A stretch of DNA of 64,000 nucleotides from assembly GCF_005502435.1 (NCBI RefSeq), contig NZ_SCOU01000002.1, forward strand, positions 248,001 to 312,000. Direction: 5' to 3'. Positions within the stretch are counted from its first letter, which is position 1. The number at the start of each line of letters is the position of its first letter. The notes under the pieces are model-generated. The model saw only the letters and a program-made list of their open reading frames with translations, ran no database searches and had not been told where the DNA came from. Positions 45,255-55,236 of the stretch are shown in pieces. The stretch comes from Methylobacillus flagellatus. Lineage in GTDB: Bacteria > Pseudomonadota > Gammaproteobacteria > Burkholderiales > Methylophilaceae. A program made the translations under genes and the position numbers.

Positions 45255-46766
45255 ATGGTATCCAGGATGCACAGCGTTAACATTCCCAGATGCAGCCATG
45301 CTGGCCGCCAGCCGCGGCAGGCCGGTGCGGTCGCCATCATGTTCGGGCTGACCGTGTTCCTGCTGTTCGGCTTCATGGCGCTGGCCATCGACTTGGGGCG
45401 GGCTTATGTGGTGCGCAGCGAGTTGCAGAATGCCGCTGATGCGGCCGCCCTGGCGGGCGCACGCGAGCTGAACCAGACATTGGCTGGCGTGAGCAGTGCG
45501 GTCAGCACAGCGATCGCCATCGCCGCGCAGAATGAGGTGTTCTTCTCCGAGCCGGTCAGCCTGAGCAGCAGCGATATCCGCGTGGGTAACTGCCCGTCCG
45601 ACAGCTGCATGGTGCCTATCAGCGCCGTCACCAGCAATGCGCTGGCACGTGGCAAGACCTTTATGCGCGTGAGCATTCCCTCCGGTGACATCAATACCTT
45701 CTTTGCGCGCCTGCCAGCGGCAGCCGGCTTGCCGGGCACCAGTGCACTGCAAACTTATGGCCTGGCAGTGGCGGGGCGCTTCGTTAACGACGTGACCCCC
45801 ATCGGGGTGTGTGCGCTGGATCAGCTCAACAAGGGCAAGGTGCTGCCCAGTGGTGAACTGGAGCAATACGGCTACCGTCGTGGCATGTCATATAACATCT
45901 TCACGCTGGGTAATCTGGCGGGCTTGCCTTCCGACCCCTACCTGATCAACCCGGTGGATGCGCCGCCTGCAGCCTGCAATTCCAGCAACTCCAGCGCCAG
46001 CAACACCGCGCCTTTCGTCTGCACGGGCTCGTCTGCGGTGGTGACCGAGATCGTGCCCAACGTCACCAAGGTGTACGGCAATACCGGCTATTCCGCAGGT
46101 CCGATCGAGCGCGCGCTGAATTCCCGTTTCAATATCTATGGCAGTGGCAATAATGCGGTGTGTATACCCTCTCAAGCCCCGCCGGACAGCAATATCCGCG
46201 ATTACAGCGTAGGGCTGGGCTTGGGCGTGAGCCGTCCGCCGTTCTGGATGGACCCACTAGACCCGACCACCCCCAATCAACAATCGGTCAACATCGTCGA
46301 TGGCAGTGTCAGCATCAGCAGCAAGCATCATTATGGCGCGCTGTGGTCGTACAGCCGCGCGGTGCGGGCGGTGGGCAGCACGCCCAACGCCACGGCCGGC
46401 AGTAATTTCACGCCACTGGAATGGGCCACCTTGTACCCGCTGGGAGCCTTGCCAGAGCTTGGCTACCCTGGTGGTTCGCTGGGCACGCAAGGTTCACCTT
46501 ATGCCGAGACCAGCGGCAACAATTTCCAGTCACCCCCGACTAATGGGCCAGGTCTGGCCAATCGCCGCGTGCTCAACCTGGTGATCGTCAATTGCCATGT
46601 GGCGGCAGCGGGCAGCGGATCCTGTCGCGAATTGCCGGTGCTGGGCATAGGCCGTTTCTTCATGCAGACACCGGCGAACTTGTCTGGCAACCCCAAGCAG
46701 CTGCATGTCGAGTTCGCCGGCCTGATCGAACCGGTCCCGCTGGACCAGATCAAGCTGTACAGATGA
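45255..46766 (+). CDS. tadG: TadG-like protein
   Basis: 503 residues. The N-terminal region has a TadE/G-type pseudopilin-like helix (QAGAVAIMFGLTVFLLFGFMALAIDLGRAYVVRSELQNAADAAALAGA), the hallmark of the TadG N-terminal domain. The long extracellular part is rich in Ser, Asn, Pro and Gly and contains several Cys. TadG-type proteins are thought to be located at the envelope and to help assemble or anchor pili. A GAGG ribosome site lies a few bases before the ATG. Confidence 0.9.
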   Translation: MVSRMHSVNIPRCSHAGRQPRQAGAVAIMFGLTVFLLFGFMALAIDLGRAYVVRSELQNAADAAALAGARELNQTLAGVSSAVSTAIAIAAQNEVFFSEPVSLSSSDIRVGNCPSDSCMVPISAVTSNALARGKTFMRVSIPSGDINTFFARLPAAAGLPGTSALQTYGLAVAGRFVNDVTPIGVCALDQLNKGKVLPSGELEQYGYRRGMSYNIFTLGNLAGLPSDPYLINPVDAPPAACNSSNSSASNTAPFVCTGSSAVVTEIVPNVTKVYGNTGYSAGPIERALNSRFNIYGSGNNAVCIPSQAPPDSNIRDYSVGLGLGVSRPPFWMDPLDPTTPNQQSVNIVDGSVSISSKHHYGALWSYSRAVRAVGSTPNATAGSNFTPLEWATLYPLGALPELGYPGGSLGTQGSPYAETSGNNFQSPPTNGPGLANRRVLNLVIVNCHVAAAGSGSCRELPVLGIGRFFMQTPANLSGNPKQLHVEFAGLIEPVPLDQIKLYR

Positions 46767-46770
46767 ATCG

Positions 46771-47286
46771 ATGACGATGACGCGATCAGCGACTAGAACC
46801 AGCACCCGCCGTGCCAGACTTCCCAGCCAATCAAGGCAGGGCGGTGCTGCAGTGATCGAGCTGGCGATCGTCAGCATGGTCATGATGCTGATGGTGACCG
46901 GCATGATCGAATTCGGACGCGTGTTCTGGTATGCCGATGCCTTGAGCAAAGCCACTCGCGCGGCAGCGCGGCACATGTCGCTGGCACCCAGGGCCACGCT
47001 TTACAGCGTGTCGGTGGCCGAGGCCAGGCAGCTGGCCGTGGATATCGCGCTGGCGGCCAATGTCAGCGGTAGTCTGAGCAGTGAGGATGTGGAGGTCAGT
47101 TGCCTGAACAGCAGTTTCAGCAGCGTGGGCTGTGCGGATGGTATCCGGCCCGAGAATGTCCGCGTGCAGATCAATGGCTACAGCATCGAGATCGGTGGCT
47201 TGATGCCGTTCATGGGCGAGACGGCCGCCCGCATGGGCGTCATCCAACTCTCTCCTTCCACCACCATGCGTTATATGCCGAGCTGA
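46771..47286 (+). CDS. tadE: TadE-like minor pilin
   Basis: 171 residues. A basic leader is followed by GGAAVIELAIVSMVMMLMVTGMIEFGRVFWY, the TadE pseudopilin signature with a Glu near the start of the helix. Two Cys lie in the C-terminal part. It overlaps the next gene at its stop (TGATG). Confidence 0.92.
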   Translation: MTMTRSATRTSTRRARLPSQSRQGGAAVIELAIVSMVMMLMVTGMIEFGRVFWYADALSKATRAAARHMSLAPRATLYSVSVAEARQLAVDIALAANVSGSLSSEDVEVSCLNSSFSSVGCADGIRPENVRVQINGYSIEIGGLMPFMGETAARMGVIQLSPSTTMRYMPS

Positions 47287-47834
47287 TGATGCGCCTCTTT
47301 TCCCCATGCTATCCACATCACTGCCTGCAGCAAGGCGCCACCGCCGTGGAGTTCGCCATCGTCGCCGTGCTGTTCTTTGTGCTGCTGTTCGGCGGGATGG
47401 AGTTCGGCCGCGTGATGTATGTATGGAACAGCGCACAGGAGATTACGCGGCATGCGGCACGTCTGGCTGCGGTGACCGATTTCAGTGATGGTGCGGCCTT
47501 GCTGGCTGTGAAGCAGCAGGCCCTGTTCGGCAGCGACAGCCTGCCGGGAGCGGTGGTGATCAATAGCGAAAACTTGCAGCTGCGTTACCTCAATGCGGCT
47601 GGTGACCTGGCCAGCCCCATGCCGCTCAGCCCCACCGATAACGTGTCTGCTTGCCAGGACGCACTACGCGTCAGTGAATGTATCGTCTTCGTGGAGGCCA
47701 GCCTGTGCGAGGGCCTGGCTTGCACGCCTTTGCAATATCAACCCATGCTGGGATTGTTCAGCGTGATGAATATCGACGTGCCGTTATCCAGCTTCCGCCT
47801 GCCGGTGGAAAGCCTGGGTTTCGTGCCGAGCTGA
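47286..47834 (+). CDS. Second TadE/TadF-like minor pilin
   Basis: 182 residues from ATG 47286, which overlaps the preceding stop; a second ATG follows directly. It has QGATAVEFAIVAVLFFVLLFGGMEFGRVMYVWNSAQEITRHAARLA, again the TadE/F pattern. Three Cys lie in the C-terminal part. It is probably the TadF counterpart. TadE and TadF are processed by the prepilin peptidase and are needed for pilus assembly. Confidence 0.9.
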   Translation: MMRLFSPCYPHHCLQQGATAVEFAIVAVLFFVLLFGGMEFGRVMYVWNSAQEITRHAARLAAVTDFSDGAALLAVKQQALFGSDSLPGAVVINSENLQLRYLNAAGDLASPMPLSPTDNVSACQDALRVSECIVFVEASLCEGLACTPLQYQPMLGLFSVMNIDVPLSSFRLPVESLGFVPS

Positions 47835-47895
47835 TGAACATGAAGCGGTTTTTAATGAAGTCGACTGCACTACACGGGCTTAAGGGGCCAGCAGC

Positions 47896-49086
47896 ATGAA
47901 AGCCCTCATCGTTTCCACCTCTACCATGGTGCTGGATGCGCTTGCTGCTCAATGTGCGCTGCGCAGCCCACCCGTGCAGGTCACGCGTGTGCAGGGCGGG
48001 ATGGCGGAAGCCATCCCCATCATGGAGCGCGATCCGGCCGATATCCTCATCGTGGATTTCGCCGGTGCCGTGTCGCAGGCCGAGATGCAGGCCTTGCAGG
48101 CCCTGGGCCTGCAATTCCCGCGTGCCGACCTGATGCTGCTGGCCATGGATGAATCGCCTGGCTTTCTGCTGCAGGCGATGCGTGCCGGGGTGCGCGAGAT
48201 CCTGTCGTTCCCGCTGGATACGGCAGCATTCACGGCAGCGCTGGATCGCAGCGCCACCAAATACGGCGTCAAGGTCAGCCATCATGGCAAGGTGTTGTCT
48301 TTCATCGCCGCCAAAGGCGGCAGCGGCACCACCTTTATCACCACCAACCTGGCCTGGCTGCTGGCGGCCAGCGGCCATAAGGTGTTGCTGATCGACCTCA
48401 ACCGCCCGTTCGGTGATGCGGTGCTGTATGTATCGGACCGCCAGCCCACGGTGACGCTGGCCGATGTGTGTGCCCAGATCGAGCGCATGGATGCCGGTTT
48501 CCTGCAATCTAGCCTGGTGGACGTGGCGCCCAATCTGGGCATCCTTGCCGCTTGCCATGACGTGAGCGCGGCGGCCGATATCACCCCGGATCAGGTGGGC
48601 AGGATATTGCAACTGGCCTGCCAGCATTATGACTATGTGCTGCTGGATACTGGCCGCGATATCGATGCCGTCAGCCTGCGCGCGCTAGACATGGCCGATC
48701 AGGTGTTCCCGGTGCTGCAGCTCAGTCTGCCTGCGCTGCATGACGGTCAGCGTTTGCTGGCCCTGTTCCGCTCGCTGGATTACACCCCCAAAAAAGTGCA
48801 GTTGCTGATCAACCGTTACAACAAGGGTGGCAAGCTCGGACTGGAACTGGCCGAACAGACGCTGGGCGCCCGTGCGGTGCAGATACTGCCAGACGGCGCG
48901 GCGGTGGTCAGCGACGCCATCGATCAAGGTTTGCCGATAGAGAAGAGTGCGCCGCAGAGCACCATCGCCAAGGCCTTGCGCCAGCTGGCGCTGGACATCA
49001 GCGGCAGCGCCGTGCCCGAAAAGACCGGCTTGCTGGCGCGCATGCTGGCCAGAACCGGATCGCGTAACAAGCAGGACAGCAAGTGA
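47896..49086 (+). CDS. cpaE: Pilus assembly protein TadZ/CpaE
   Basis: 396 residues. An N-terminal receiver-like domain (without a clear set of phosphorylation residues) is followed by a MinD/ParA-type ATPase with a deviant Walker A, KGGSGTTFITTNLAWLLA, at about residues 138-145. TadZ marks the pole or site where the pilus assembles and may bring in TadA. Ribosome site and spacing fit an operon. Confidence 0.94.
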   Translation: MKALIVSTSTMVLDALAAQCALRSPPVQVTRVQGGMAEAIPIMERDPADILIVDFAGAVSQAEMQALQALGLQFPRADLMLLAMDESPGFLLQAMRAGVREILSFPLDTAAFTAALDRSATKYGVKVSHHGKVLSFIAAKGGSGTTFITTNLAWLLAASGHKVLLIDLNRPFGDAVLYVSDRQPTVTLADVCAQIERMDAGFLQSSLVDVAPNLGILAACHDVSAAADITPDQVGRILQLACQHYDYVLLDTGRDIDAVSLRALDMADQVFPVLQLSLPALHDGQRLLALFRSLDYTPKKVQLLINRYNKGGKLGLELAEQTLGARAVQILPDGAAVVSDAIDQGLPIEKSAPQSTIAKALRQLALDISGSAVPEKTGLLARMLARTGSRNKQDSK

Positions 49087-49096
49087 GGAGCCCCGC

Positions 49097-50437
49097 ATGC
49101 AGTTAAGAGAGCGTTTGAATGGCAGTGAGCCGCAAGTGCTACGTGCCGATCCGGCATTGAGTGGCAGCCATTACCAGCAACTCAAAAAGGACATCCATCA
49201 GGATGTGCTGGACCGCATCGATCTGGAACGCATGCAGAAGCTGTCCGAGGCGCAGTTCAAGACCGAGCTGAGCGGCCTGGTGGAGCGCCTGATCGACGAG
49301 CAAAACATGCTCATCAACCAGACCGAGCGGCGCAAGCTGGTGCAGGATATCCAGTACGAGATGCTGGGCTATGGCCCGCTGGAGCCGCTGCTCAACGACC
49401 CTACCGTGTCGGATATCCTGGTCAACACCTACAAGCAGGTGTATGTGGAACGGCGTGGCCGGCTGGAGATGACCGATGTGATGTTCCACGACGACGCCCA
49501 CCTGCTCAAGATCATCGAGAAGATGGTGTCACGCGTGGGGCGGCGTGTGGACGAATCCAGCCCCATGGTGGATGCGCGTCTGCCGGACGGCTCGCGCGTG
49601 AATGCCATCATACCGCCACTGGCTGTGGATGGCCCGCTGTTGTCTATCCGCCGTTTTGCAGTGGTGCCGTTGACCATCAACGACCTGCTGGACAAGAAGA
49701 CCCTGTCGCCACCGATGGCGCAGCTGGTGCAATCCATCTCCAAAGCCAAGATCAACGCCATCATCTCCGGTGGTACCGGCAGCGGCAAGACCACCTTGCT
49801 CAACGTGTTGTCCGCCTATATCCCCGAGGAAGAGCGCATCGTCACCATCGAGGATGCGGCCGAACTGCAACTGCGTCAGCCGCATATCGGGCGACTGGAG
49901 ACGCGGCCTTCCAATATCGAAGGCAAGGGCGAGGTGACGCAGCGCGCACTGGTGCGCAATGCGCTGCGCATGCGGCCGGACCGCATCATCCTGGGCGAAG
50001 TGCGCGGCCCGGAAGCGCTGGACATGCTGCAGGCCATGAACACCGGCCATGAAGGCTCGTTCGCCACCATACACGCCAACACCCCGCGCGACGCGCTGGC
50101 CAGGCTGGAGAACATGGTGGGCATGTCGGATGCCAACCTGACCCCCAAGGCCACACGCCAGCAGATCGCCTCTGCCGTCACCGTCATCATCCAGGCCTCG
50201 CGGCTCTTGGACGGCAGCCGCAAGATCATGAGCATCTCGGAAGTGACCGGCATGGAAGGGGACATGATCACCATGCAGGAGATCTTCGGCTACAAGCAAA
50301 AGGGCGTGGGCCCGGATGGCAAGGTGATCGGCCACTTCGGCGCCAGCGGGATCCGTCCCCAGTTTGCCGAACGGCTGCGCATCTATGGCGCGGCCGTGCC
50401 CGACGCCTTGTTCGACCCGACCCGCATCTATGAGTGA
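49097..50437 (+). CDS. cpaF: Pilus assembly ATPase TadA/CpaF
   Basis: 446 residues from ATG 49097 with a GAGGAG ribosome site; a longer frame would overlap tadZ. Walker A is [11 protein letters not shown] at about residue 224, followed by [12 protein letters not shown] (Asp box), [21 protein letters not shown] (Walker B) and [18 protein letters not shown] (His box). It is the secretion ATPase that powers pilus extension and probably retraction. Confidence 0.97.
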   Translation: MQLRERLNGSEPQVLRADPALSGSHYQQLKKDIHQDVLDRIDLERMQKLSEAQFKTELSGLVERLIDEQNMLINQTERRKLVQDIQYEMLGYGPLEPLLNDPTVSDILVNTYKQVYVERRGRLEMTDVMFHDDAHLLKIIEKMVSRVGRRVDESSPMVDARLPDGSRVNAIIPPLAVDGPLLSIRRFAVVPLTINDLLDKKTLSPPMAQLVQSISKAKINAIISGGTGSGKTTLLNVLSAYIPEEERIVTIEDAAELQLRQPHIGRLETRPSNIEGKGEVTQRALVRNALRMRPDRIILGEVRGPEALDMLQAMNTGHEGSFATIHANTPRDALARLENMVGMSDANLTPKATRQQIASAVTVIIQASRLLDGSRKIMSISEVTGMEGDMITMQEIFGYKQKGVGPDGKVIGHFGASGIRPQFAERLRIYGAAVPDALFDPTRIYE

Positions 50438-50483
50438 GGGAGCTTGCATGTTGACCGTACACAAGCGGCAAGGAGTTTAAGGC

Positions 50484-51461
50484 ATGGATACCTTGTTCTA
50501 CGCCGCCGTCATCCTGGTGTTCGCCACCTTTGTATTGCTGGTGGAAGCCGCCTATATCTGGTGGCGTTCCAATCACAGCAGCGAGGCCAAACGCATGCAG
50601 CAGCGGCTGCGTTTGCTTTCAGGGGAAGACCAGACCCTGGACGCGGCGGTGTCCATCCTCAAACGGCGCTTCGAGCAGGAGACTGGCTTCAGTGCGCGTG
50701 TGCTGGCCTTGATCCCCAGTGCACAAAAGCTGGAACAGGTGCTGGCGCAATCCGGGCTGGGCTGGAGTTTCACACGCCTGCTCGGCACCAGTGCCGGCGT
50801 GGCGCTGTTCTTCATGGCGCTGAGCTGGCTGATGGGCCTGCCTTTGCTGCTCTGTTTGCTGTGCGGCCTGCTCACCGCCTGTTTGCCCTTGATGTACGTG
50901 GCCAAAGCGCGTGAGAAGCGGCTGGTCAAGTTCGAAGCGCAATTGCCGGAAGCAGCCGACCTGATCGGGCGCTCTTTGCGTGCCGGACATGCGTTCCCCA
51001 GTGCGCTCAGCATGGTGGGTGCCGAGATGTCGGAGCCCATCGCCGGGGAGTTCCGCATGACCTTCGACGAGATCAATTACGGCATCTCCATGAACGACGC
51101 TTTGCAGCATCTGGCCGAGCGGGTGCCGGTCACCGACTTGCGCTTCTTTGTGATCGCGGTGCTGATCCAGCGTGAATCCGGAGGCAATCTGGCCGAGATC
51201 CTGGCCAGCATCAGCAAGATCATCCGCGACCGGCTCAAGCTGCTGTCGCAGGTGCGCGTGCTGTCGGCCGAAGGCAAGTTGTCGGCCTGGGTGCTGGGGC
51301 TGTTGCCCATAGGCGTAGGCACCATGATCAGCATCATCAATCCCAAATACATCTCTGCATTGATCACCGACTCCACCGGCCGCATGCTGCTGAGCGGCGC
51401 CATCGGCCTGATGTTGCTGGGCGCGGTGTGGATGCGCAAGATCATCCGCATCCGTGTGTGA
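50484..51461 (+). CDS. tadB: Inner-membrane platform protein TadB
   Basis: 325 residues. Membrane helices lie near the N-terminus and C-terminus, and the GspF/T2SSF domain (LPEAADLIGRSLRAGHAFPSALSMVGAEMSEPIAGEFRMTFDEINYG) is in the middle. It forms the platform with TadC. An AAGGAG ribosome site lies about 12 bases before the ATG. Confidence 0.95.
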   Translation: MDTLFYAAVILVFATFVLLVEAAYIWWRSNHSSEAKRMQQRLRLLSGEDQTLDAAVSILKRRFEQETGFSARVLALIPSAQKLEQVLAQSGLGWSFTRLLGTSAGVALFFMALSWLMGLPLLLCLLCGLLTACLPLMYVAKAREKRLVKFEAQLPEAADLIGRSLRAGHAFPSALSMVGAEMSEPIAGEFRMTFDEINYGISMNDALQHLAERVPVTDLRFFVIAVLIQRESGGNLAEILASISKIIRDRLKLLSQVRVLSAEGKLSAWVLGLLPIGVGTMISIINPKYISALITDSTGRMLLSGAIGLMLLGAVWMRKIIRIRV

Positions 51462-51505
51462 GCTGGAACCCATACGCGTGAGAATTCAACCATGACAAGG
51501 CTGCC

Positions 51506-52453
51506 ATGACGACACAACAGCTACTTTTTCTGGGCGTGGTATTCATCGTGGTCACCGGCCTGGCGCTGCTGGTGTTCAGGTTGCTTAACCCCAACCGTGT
51601 CACCCAGCGGGTGGCCAGCATCAGTCAGCCGCAGCAAGCCGTGGAAGCCAGCAGCTCGGCGCAATGGGTGGAGCGTGTGGCACGCGTGGCCGAACCGTTC
51701 GCCAAACTGTCGCTGCCCGAGCAGGACTGGGAGAAGTCTGTGCTGCGGCGCAGTTTCATCCATGCCGGCTGGCGCAGCCCGTCCGCACCGCGCGTGTATT
51801 TCGGCGTCAAGACCGCGCTGGCGCTGGGCCTGCCCTTGCTGTTCCTGCTGGTGGCGGGCCATGTGGAAGACATGTCACGTGACGATATGCTCAGCGTGCT
51901 GCTGGTATTGGCGGCGGTGGGCTACTACATCCCCAACATCGTCCTGAGCCGCAGTGTGGAAGCCCGCAAACTGGAGATCTTCGAGAACTTCCCGGATGCG
52001 CTGGACCTGCTCACCGTGTGTGTGGAGGCGGGCTTGAGTCTGGACAATGCGCTGACCAAGGTGGCGGGGGAGATCCAGATCAAGAGCGTGATCCTGAGTC
52101 AGGAACTGCAGATGGTACTGATCGAGATGCGTGCCGGTTTCCCCAAGGAAACCGCCTTGCGTAACCTGGCTCAGCGTACCGGTGTGGAGGATGTGGACAC
52201 GCTGGTGGCCATGCTGATCCAGTCCGAACGCTTCGGTACCAGCATGGGGGAGTCGCTGCGCGTGCACTCCGAAAGCCTGCGTGCCAAGCGGCGTTTCCGC
52301 GCCGAGGAAGCCGCCGCCAAGATCGCACTCAAGCTGCTGTTCCCGCTGATCTTCTTCATCTTCCCCACCTTGCTGCTGGTGATCCTGGGGCCGGCCTTCA
52401 TCCAGATCTACAAAGTGCTGCTGCCTACCTTCGCAGCGGCTGGCGGTGGTTAG
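51506..52453 (+). CDS. tadC: Inner-membrane platform protein TadC
   Basis: 315 residues. Membrane helices at both ends flank a GspF/T2SSF domain (FPDALDLLTVCVEAGLSLDNALTKVAGEI). It is the second half of the tad platform. It is the last gene of the run; no TPR protein of TadD type follows, so that gene is absent or elsewhere. Confidence 0.95.
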   Translation: MTTQQLLFLGVVFIVVTGLALLVFRLLNPNRVTQRVASISQPQQAVEASSSAQWVERVARVAEPFAKLSLPEQDWEKSVLRRSFIHAGWRSPSAPRVYFGVKTALALGLPLLFLLVAGHVEDMSRDDMLSVLLVLAAVGYYIPNIVLSRSVEARKLEIFENFPDALDLLTVCVEAGLSLDNALTKVAGEIQIKSVILSQELQMVLIEMRAGFPKETALRNLAQRTGVEDVDTLVAMLIQSERFGTSMGESLRVHSESLRAKRRFRAEEAAAKIALKLLFPLIFFIFPTLLLVILGPAFIQIYKVLLPTFAAAGGG

Positions 52454-52454
52454 T

Positions 52455-52503
52455 GGTGAAAGGTGAAAGGTGAAAGGTGAAAGGTGAAAGGTGAAAGGTG
52501 AAA
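52455..52503. repeat. Seven tandem copies of a 7-bp unit
   Basis: GGTGAAA is repeated seven times without gap, starting two bases after the tadC stop. The number of copies may vary between strains by slippage. The unit has a ribosome-site-like GGTGA core but no gene follows. Confidence 0.95.
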
Positions 52504-52514
52504 AGTAGGCGTAG

Positions 52515-52537
52515 GGCGTACCCGCTTGCGGTACGCC
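52515..52537. repeat. REP element, copy 4
   Basis: Same arms and loop as copy 1 (GGCGTACC, CGCTTGC, GGTACGCC). It shows that the REP family is spread beyond the remnant transposase at 17317. Confidence 0.85.
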
Positions 52538-52572
52538 GCACCTTATCCACTGATTCGACAGCGGCTTGATTC

Positions 52573-52598
52573 GGCGGACTGCCTAAGGCGAGTCTGCC
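52573..52598. repeat. Second REP-type palindrome family, copy 2
   Basis: Arms GGCGGACT (52573-52580) and AGTCTGCC (52591-52598), related to the element at 38037. The rest of 52600-52890 holds a CATTCCGGCGCA repeat near 52647 but no gene was seen. Confidence 0.6.
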
Positions 52599-52890
52599 CT
52601 ACACTGGCAGTTCATGGTTCTAGCAAGCGGGATACCCCCGAACCGTCATTCCGGCGCAGGCCGGAATCCAGGCAACCAAACCAAACCGGGATGTGATCTG
52701 TGTGGCTCGCTACGCTCCCGTCAGAAAGAGGCGCAGACTGGGGTGACAAATCGAGGTGATAAGCGCCAGCATGCAGTTCAGCCCAGTGCATTGCGCTTGC
52801 AATCAGCTCTGCAGGAGGCCTTCAGCAAGGCCACCAAGACATCGTGCGACTGCGCGCCCTGTGTCGGATCGATGCTGCGGATTCAAGATT

Positions 52891-53664
52891 TCAAGGACTG
52901 ACCATAGTCTCAAGGGGTGCGTCGACAGGGGCTGCTGCGGGAGCCGCAGGCGCGACCGGCACCGTGGTGTCCGGGGTGGGCATGGGCGCAGGTAGTGTGC
53001 TGACCGGCACGGGTGCTGTCGTCAGGGCAACCATGCCAGCCTGACCGGCGGCAGGGTTTTGCACAGGCTGCAGTACGGAAGTGATGCTATCGGCGCGGCT
53101 GGTCGTGAACGGCATGGTGGGCGGCATGCCGCTGGTCAGCAGGTCTATCAGCATGGCGTCCGGGATCAGGCTGTTGCGAGCGCCGTCGATGCCCATGATC
53201 TCCTGAATGTTGGCCCCGTACACAGAGCCCAAGCCCAGCAATCCATTCGGCCCGGTCAGTGGGCCTGCCAGCACTGGCGCATCATCCTGCATGAAGCTGA
53301 TGACGGGGAGTTCTGTGCTATCGATCAATGCGACGATCTCAGCGCTAGCGTCATGATCGTTGTCGGCCTCGGAAGGTAAAGTGTCGGAAGCCACGGTGTC
53401 GTGTGGCAGGAGCTCTTCGCTGACGGCGGCTGTCTGAGCAGGTGTCTGCGCAGACTCATCCAAGGTGTCAACCTGACCTGCATCGACAGCTGTCGAGCTA
53501 GTCTCTTGGTCTGCTGCGACTACGTATACTGCTGGCTGGCTGGCCATATCAGCGTTCATTTGCTCATTGTCGGCCAATGCCTGCATTGTGATCGGAGCAA
53601 GCAAACACCACAGTGCAAGCCTGGAAAGTGACACTGCGCCGAGTAGCTTGTGCGTTTTATTCAT
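52891..53664 (-). CDS. Secreted Pro/Ala-rich protein of unknown function
   Basis: 257 residues. A signal peptide (about residues 1-31, with LALWCLLAPITMQALA) is followed by a long acidic Thr/Ala/Asp-rich region, a central segment with LPVISFMQDDAPVLAGPLTGPNGLLGLGS, and a Pro/Ala/Val-rich C-terminal tail. No family was recognised. It is on the strand opposite to the tad locus and probably independent of it. Confidence 0.6.
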   Translation of the reverse strand: MNKTHKLLGAVSLSRLALWCLLAPITMQALADNEQMNADMASQPAVYVVAADQETSSTAVDAGQVDTLDESAQTPAQTAAVSEELLPHDTVASDTLPSEADNDHDASAEIVALIDSTELPVISFMQDDAPVLAGPLTGPNGLLGLGSVYGANIQEIMGIDGARNSLIPDAMLIDLLTSGMPPTMPFTTSRADSITSVLQPVQNPAAGQAGMVALTTAPVPVSTLPAPMPTPDTTVPVAPAAPAAAPVDAPLETMVSP

Positions 53665-54003
53665 GGGCTAATTTTCAGGTGAGATAGGTGATGGAAAAAA
53701 TTTCTCCCTAGACTGCATAATCGATTGTAGAAGTGATGAATTAGGATTGCCAGCTAAATTGCAGGGCGAGACTTATACAGATGTTCGCATCTGTACAACT
53801 TCTATGGAACGGCAGCATCCTATTTTTAATAGCGAGCTTTATCTATTCAAGTGTTTACAGGAGATTGATCGCTACTGTGCTTCCAATACTTCCTTCCGAT
53901 ATCGTGCACTTTTAATCAGAAAATACATGGATTTGTAGGTTTTTGTAAGCAATCGGCACTGGATTTGTGTGTAATGATTTTTTAGTAAATAAATATTGGG
54001 TTT
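53665..54003. other. AT-rich spacer
   Basis: No convincing gene or promoter was seen between the divergent genes. It is more AT-rich than its surroundings. A short TTG-started frame at 53747-53938 was judged not to be coding. Confidence 0.4.
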
Positions 54004-54987
54004 ATGTTGTTGGTGAAAAAATTAACTGGATGGGGCAAACCCAATCCAGCTGTGTTGTTGAAGCGATATGGATTGTCCGGGTTGGTTGAAAGATTCACTT
54101 CGGGTCGTGGAATAAAATCAGGCATAGACCGCACTCTCTTCGCAACATCGCGCTGGTCGCATCGCCGCATGGGCGGTGCCAGGCTGACGCGCAGGGCACT
54201 GCTCAGGATGAGCTTTCCGCATGTGGTAGTGAATACCTACAGCAGAAATATGCTGGTATGGCGTGCAGCGGCATTGGCGGTATTCTTTATCGGCGGCTAC
54301 TTTATCGCCGCAATGCAATACCGCAGCGTTTCGATCGCGGCCATGGAGCTGAGGGTGGATCAATCCAGAGATCACGCAGATCAATATTTGTCTGACGCGA
54401 TCAAGCTGCAAAAGAAGCTGGACGTGCAGCAGGTGGAGCTCTCCCAGCTGCACAGTCAGCTGGATAAACTGCAAGCGGACCGCATCAGTCTGCACAATGA
54501 TCTGGTGTTCTATAAGAACCTGGCTGGCAAGAAAACGGAACTGGCAAGAAACAAGGCGGATGCCAAGGAGGCGGCGCTGGCTGCAAGCCCGACCAGCCCT
54601 GTTGTCAGCACTATCGCAAGCTCGGCAGCCAAGCCTGAAGCCGCTGCGCAGGATGCCAATCTGGTTGTTTTGAAAAGCTTTGCGGTGAACCGGGCGGCTG
54701 AGTCTGGTGAATATGCGTTCTCTATCCTGCTCGCCAAGGACTCCAATCAGGACAAAGCCATCAAGGGGGTGCTGAAGGTGACGCTGGTGGGGGTCGAGGT
54801 GGATAAAGTGGTGACGGTGCCGTTTGATGAGCCCAGGCCGTTCGTCGTGGACTTCAAGAAATCACAGAGGATAAACGGCGAGTTTCAGATGCCAGAGTAT
54901 TGGGCCAACAGAAAGATACGCGTCAGCCTGCTTGAAGACGGAAACGCCAAGCCCAGCTACAGTTGGGTAAGCAAAGTGCCAGATTAG
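54004..54987 (+). CDS. Membrane protein with coiled coil (DUF6776-like)
   Basis: 327 residues. A basic N-terminal region is followed by one membrane helix (about 81-101), a long coiled coil (about 110-185, QKKLDVQQVELSQLHSQLDKLQ) and a C-terminal beta-type domain (LKSFAVNRAAESGEYAFSILLAKD; FKKSQRINGEFQMPE). This layout fits the DUF6776 family, whose function is not known. It ends in a strong terminator. Confidence 0.65.
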   Translation: MLLVKKLTGWGKPNPAVLLKRYGLSGLVERFTSGRGIKSGIDRTLFATSRWSHRRMGGARLTRRALLRMSFPHVVVNTYSRNMLVWRAAALAVFFIGGYFIAAMQYRSVSIAAMELRVDQSRDHADQYLSDAIKLQKKLDVQQVELSQLHSQLDKLQADRISLHNDLVFYKNLAGKKTELARNKADAKEAALAASPTSPVVSTIASSAAKPEAAAQDANLVVLKSFAVNRAAESGEYAFSILLAKDSNQDKAIKGVLKVTLVGVEVDKVVTVPFDEPRPFVVDFKKSQRINGEFQMPEYWANRKIRVSLLEDGNAKPSYSWVSKVPD

Positions 54988-55036
54988 TGGGTCAAGAATT
55001 AGAGCGCAGAAAGATAGAGAGAAAGATAGAGACGTG

Positions 55037-55062
55037 AAAAACGCCGCAATGCGGCGTTTTTT
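55037..55062. terminator. Strong bidirectional terminator
   Basis: AAAAACGCCGC (55037-55047) and GCGGCGTTTTTT (55051-55062), a perfect stem with a three-base loop and T-runs on both strands. It ends the DUF6776-like gene and lies just before the phage-like element. Confidence 0.92.
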
Positions 55063-55201
55063 ATTTGGCGGAGAGCGAGTCCCCCACCTTAGTGTCTCGC
55101 GTCATCGCGTAACGTCGCCATAGTGCCAGCAAGCCCGCGTAAATACAAGATTTTTTCCGCGCTGATCGTCTCGGATGGTCTCGACTTATCGCGTAAGATC
55201 G

Positions 55202-55230
55202 TATAATCTTAGGCGGGTTTATAGGCGGGT
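55202..55230 (+). promoter_or_regulatory. Integrase promoter with a 21-bp paired-octamer element
   Basis: A perfect TATAAT (55202-55207) is followed at 55210-55230 by two AGGCGGGT octamers spaced 12 bases apart, seven bases before the integrase start. The position just downstream of the -10 suits an operator. A 20/21 match in the opposite orientation is at 60054-60074. The -35 is unclear. Confidence 0.65.
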
Positions 55231-55236
55231 GCGATT

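Noticed and set aside
50450-50482. 10-residue frame between tadA and tadB
   Set aside because: It ends over the tadB ribosome site and is too short to support as a gene; it may at most affect coupling.
53747-53938. 63-residue TTG-started frame in the AT-rich spacer
   Set aside because: Rare start, no ribosome site, no recognisable pattern.
55060-55236. tRNA or tmRNA 3' end as the attachment site of the integrase
   Set aside because: No cloverleaf or CCA-ended tRNA tail was found before the integrase; the real attachment site cannot be set from this window.
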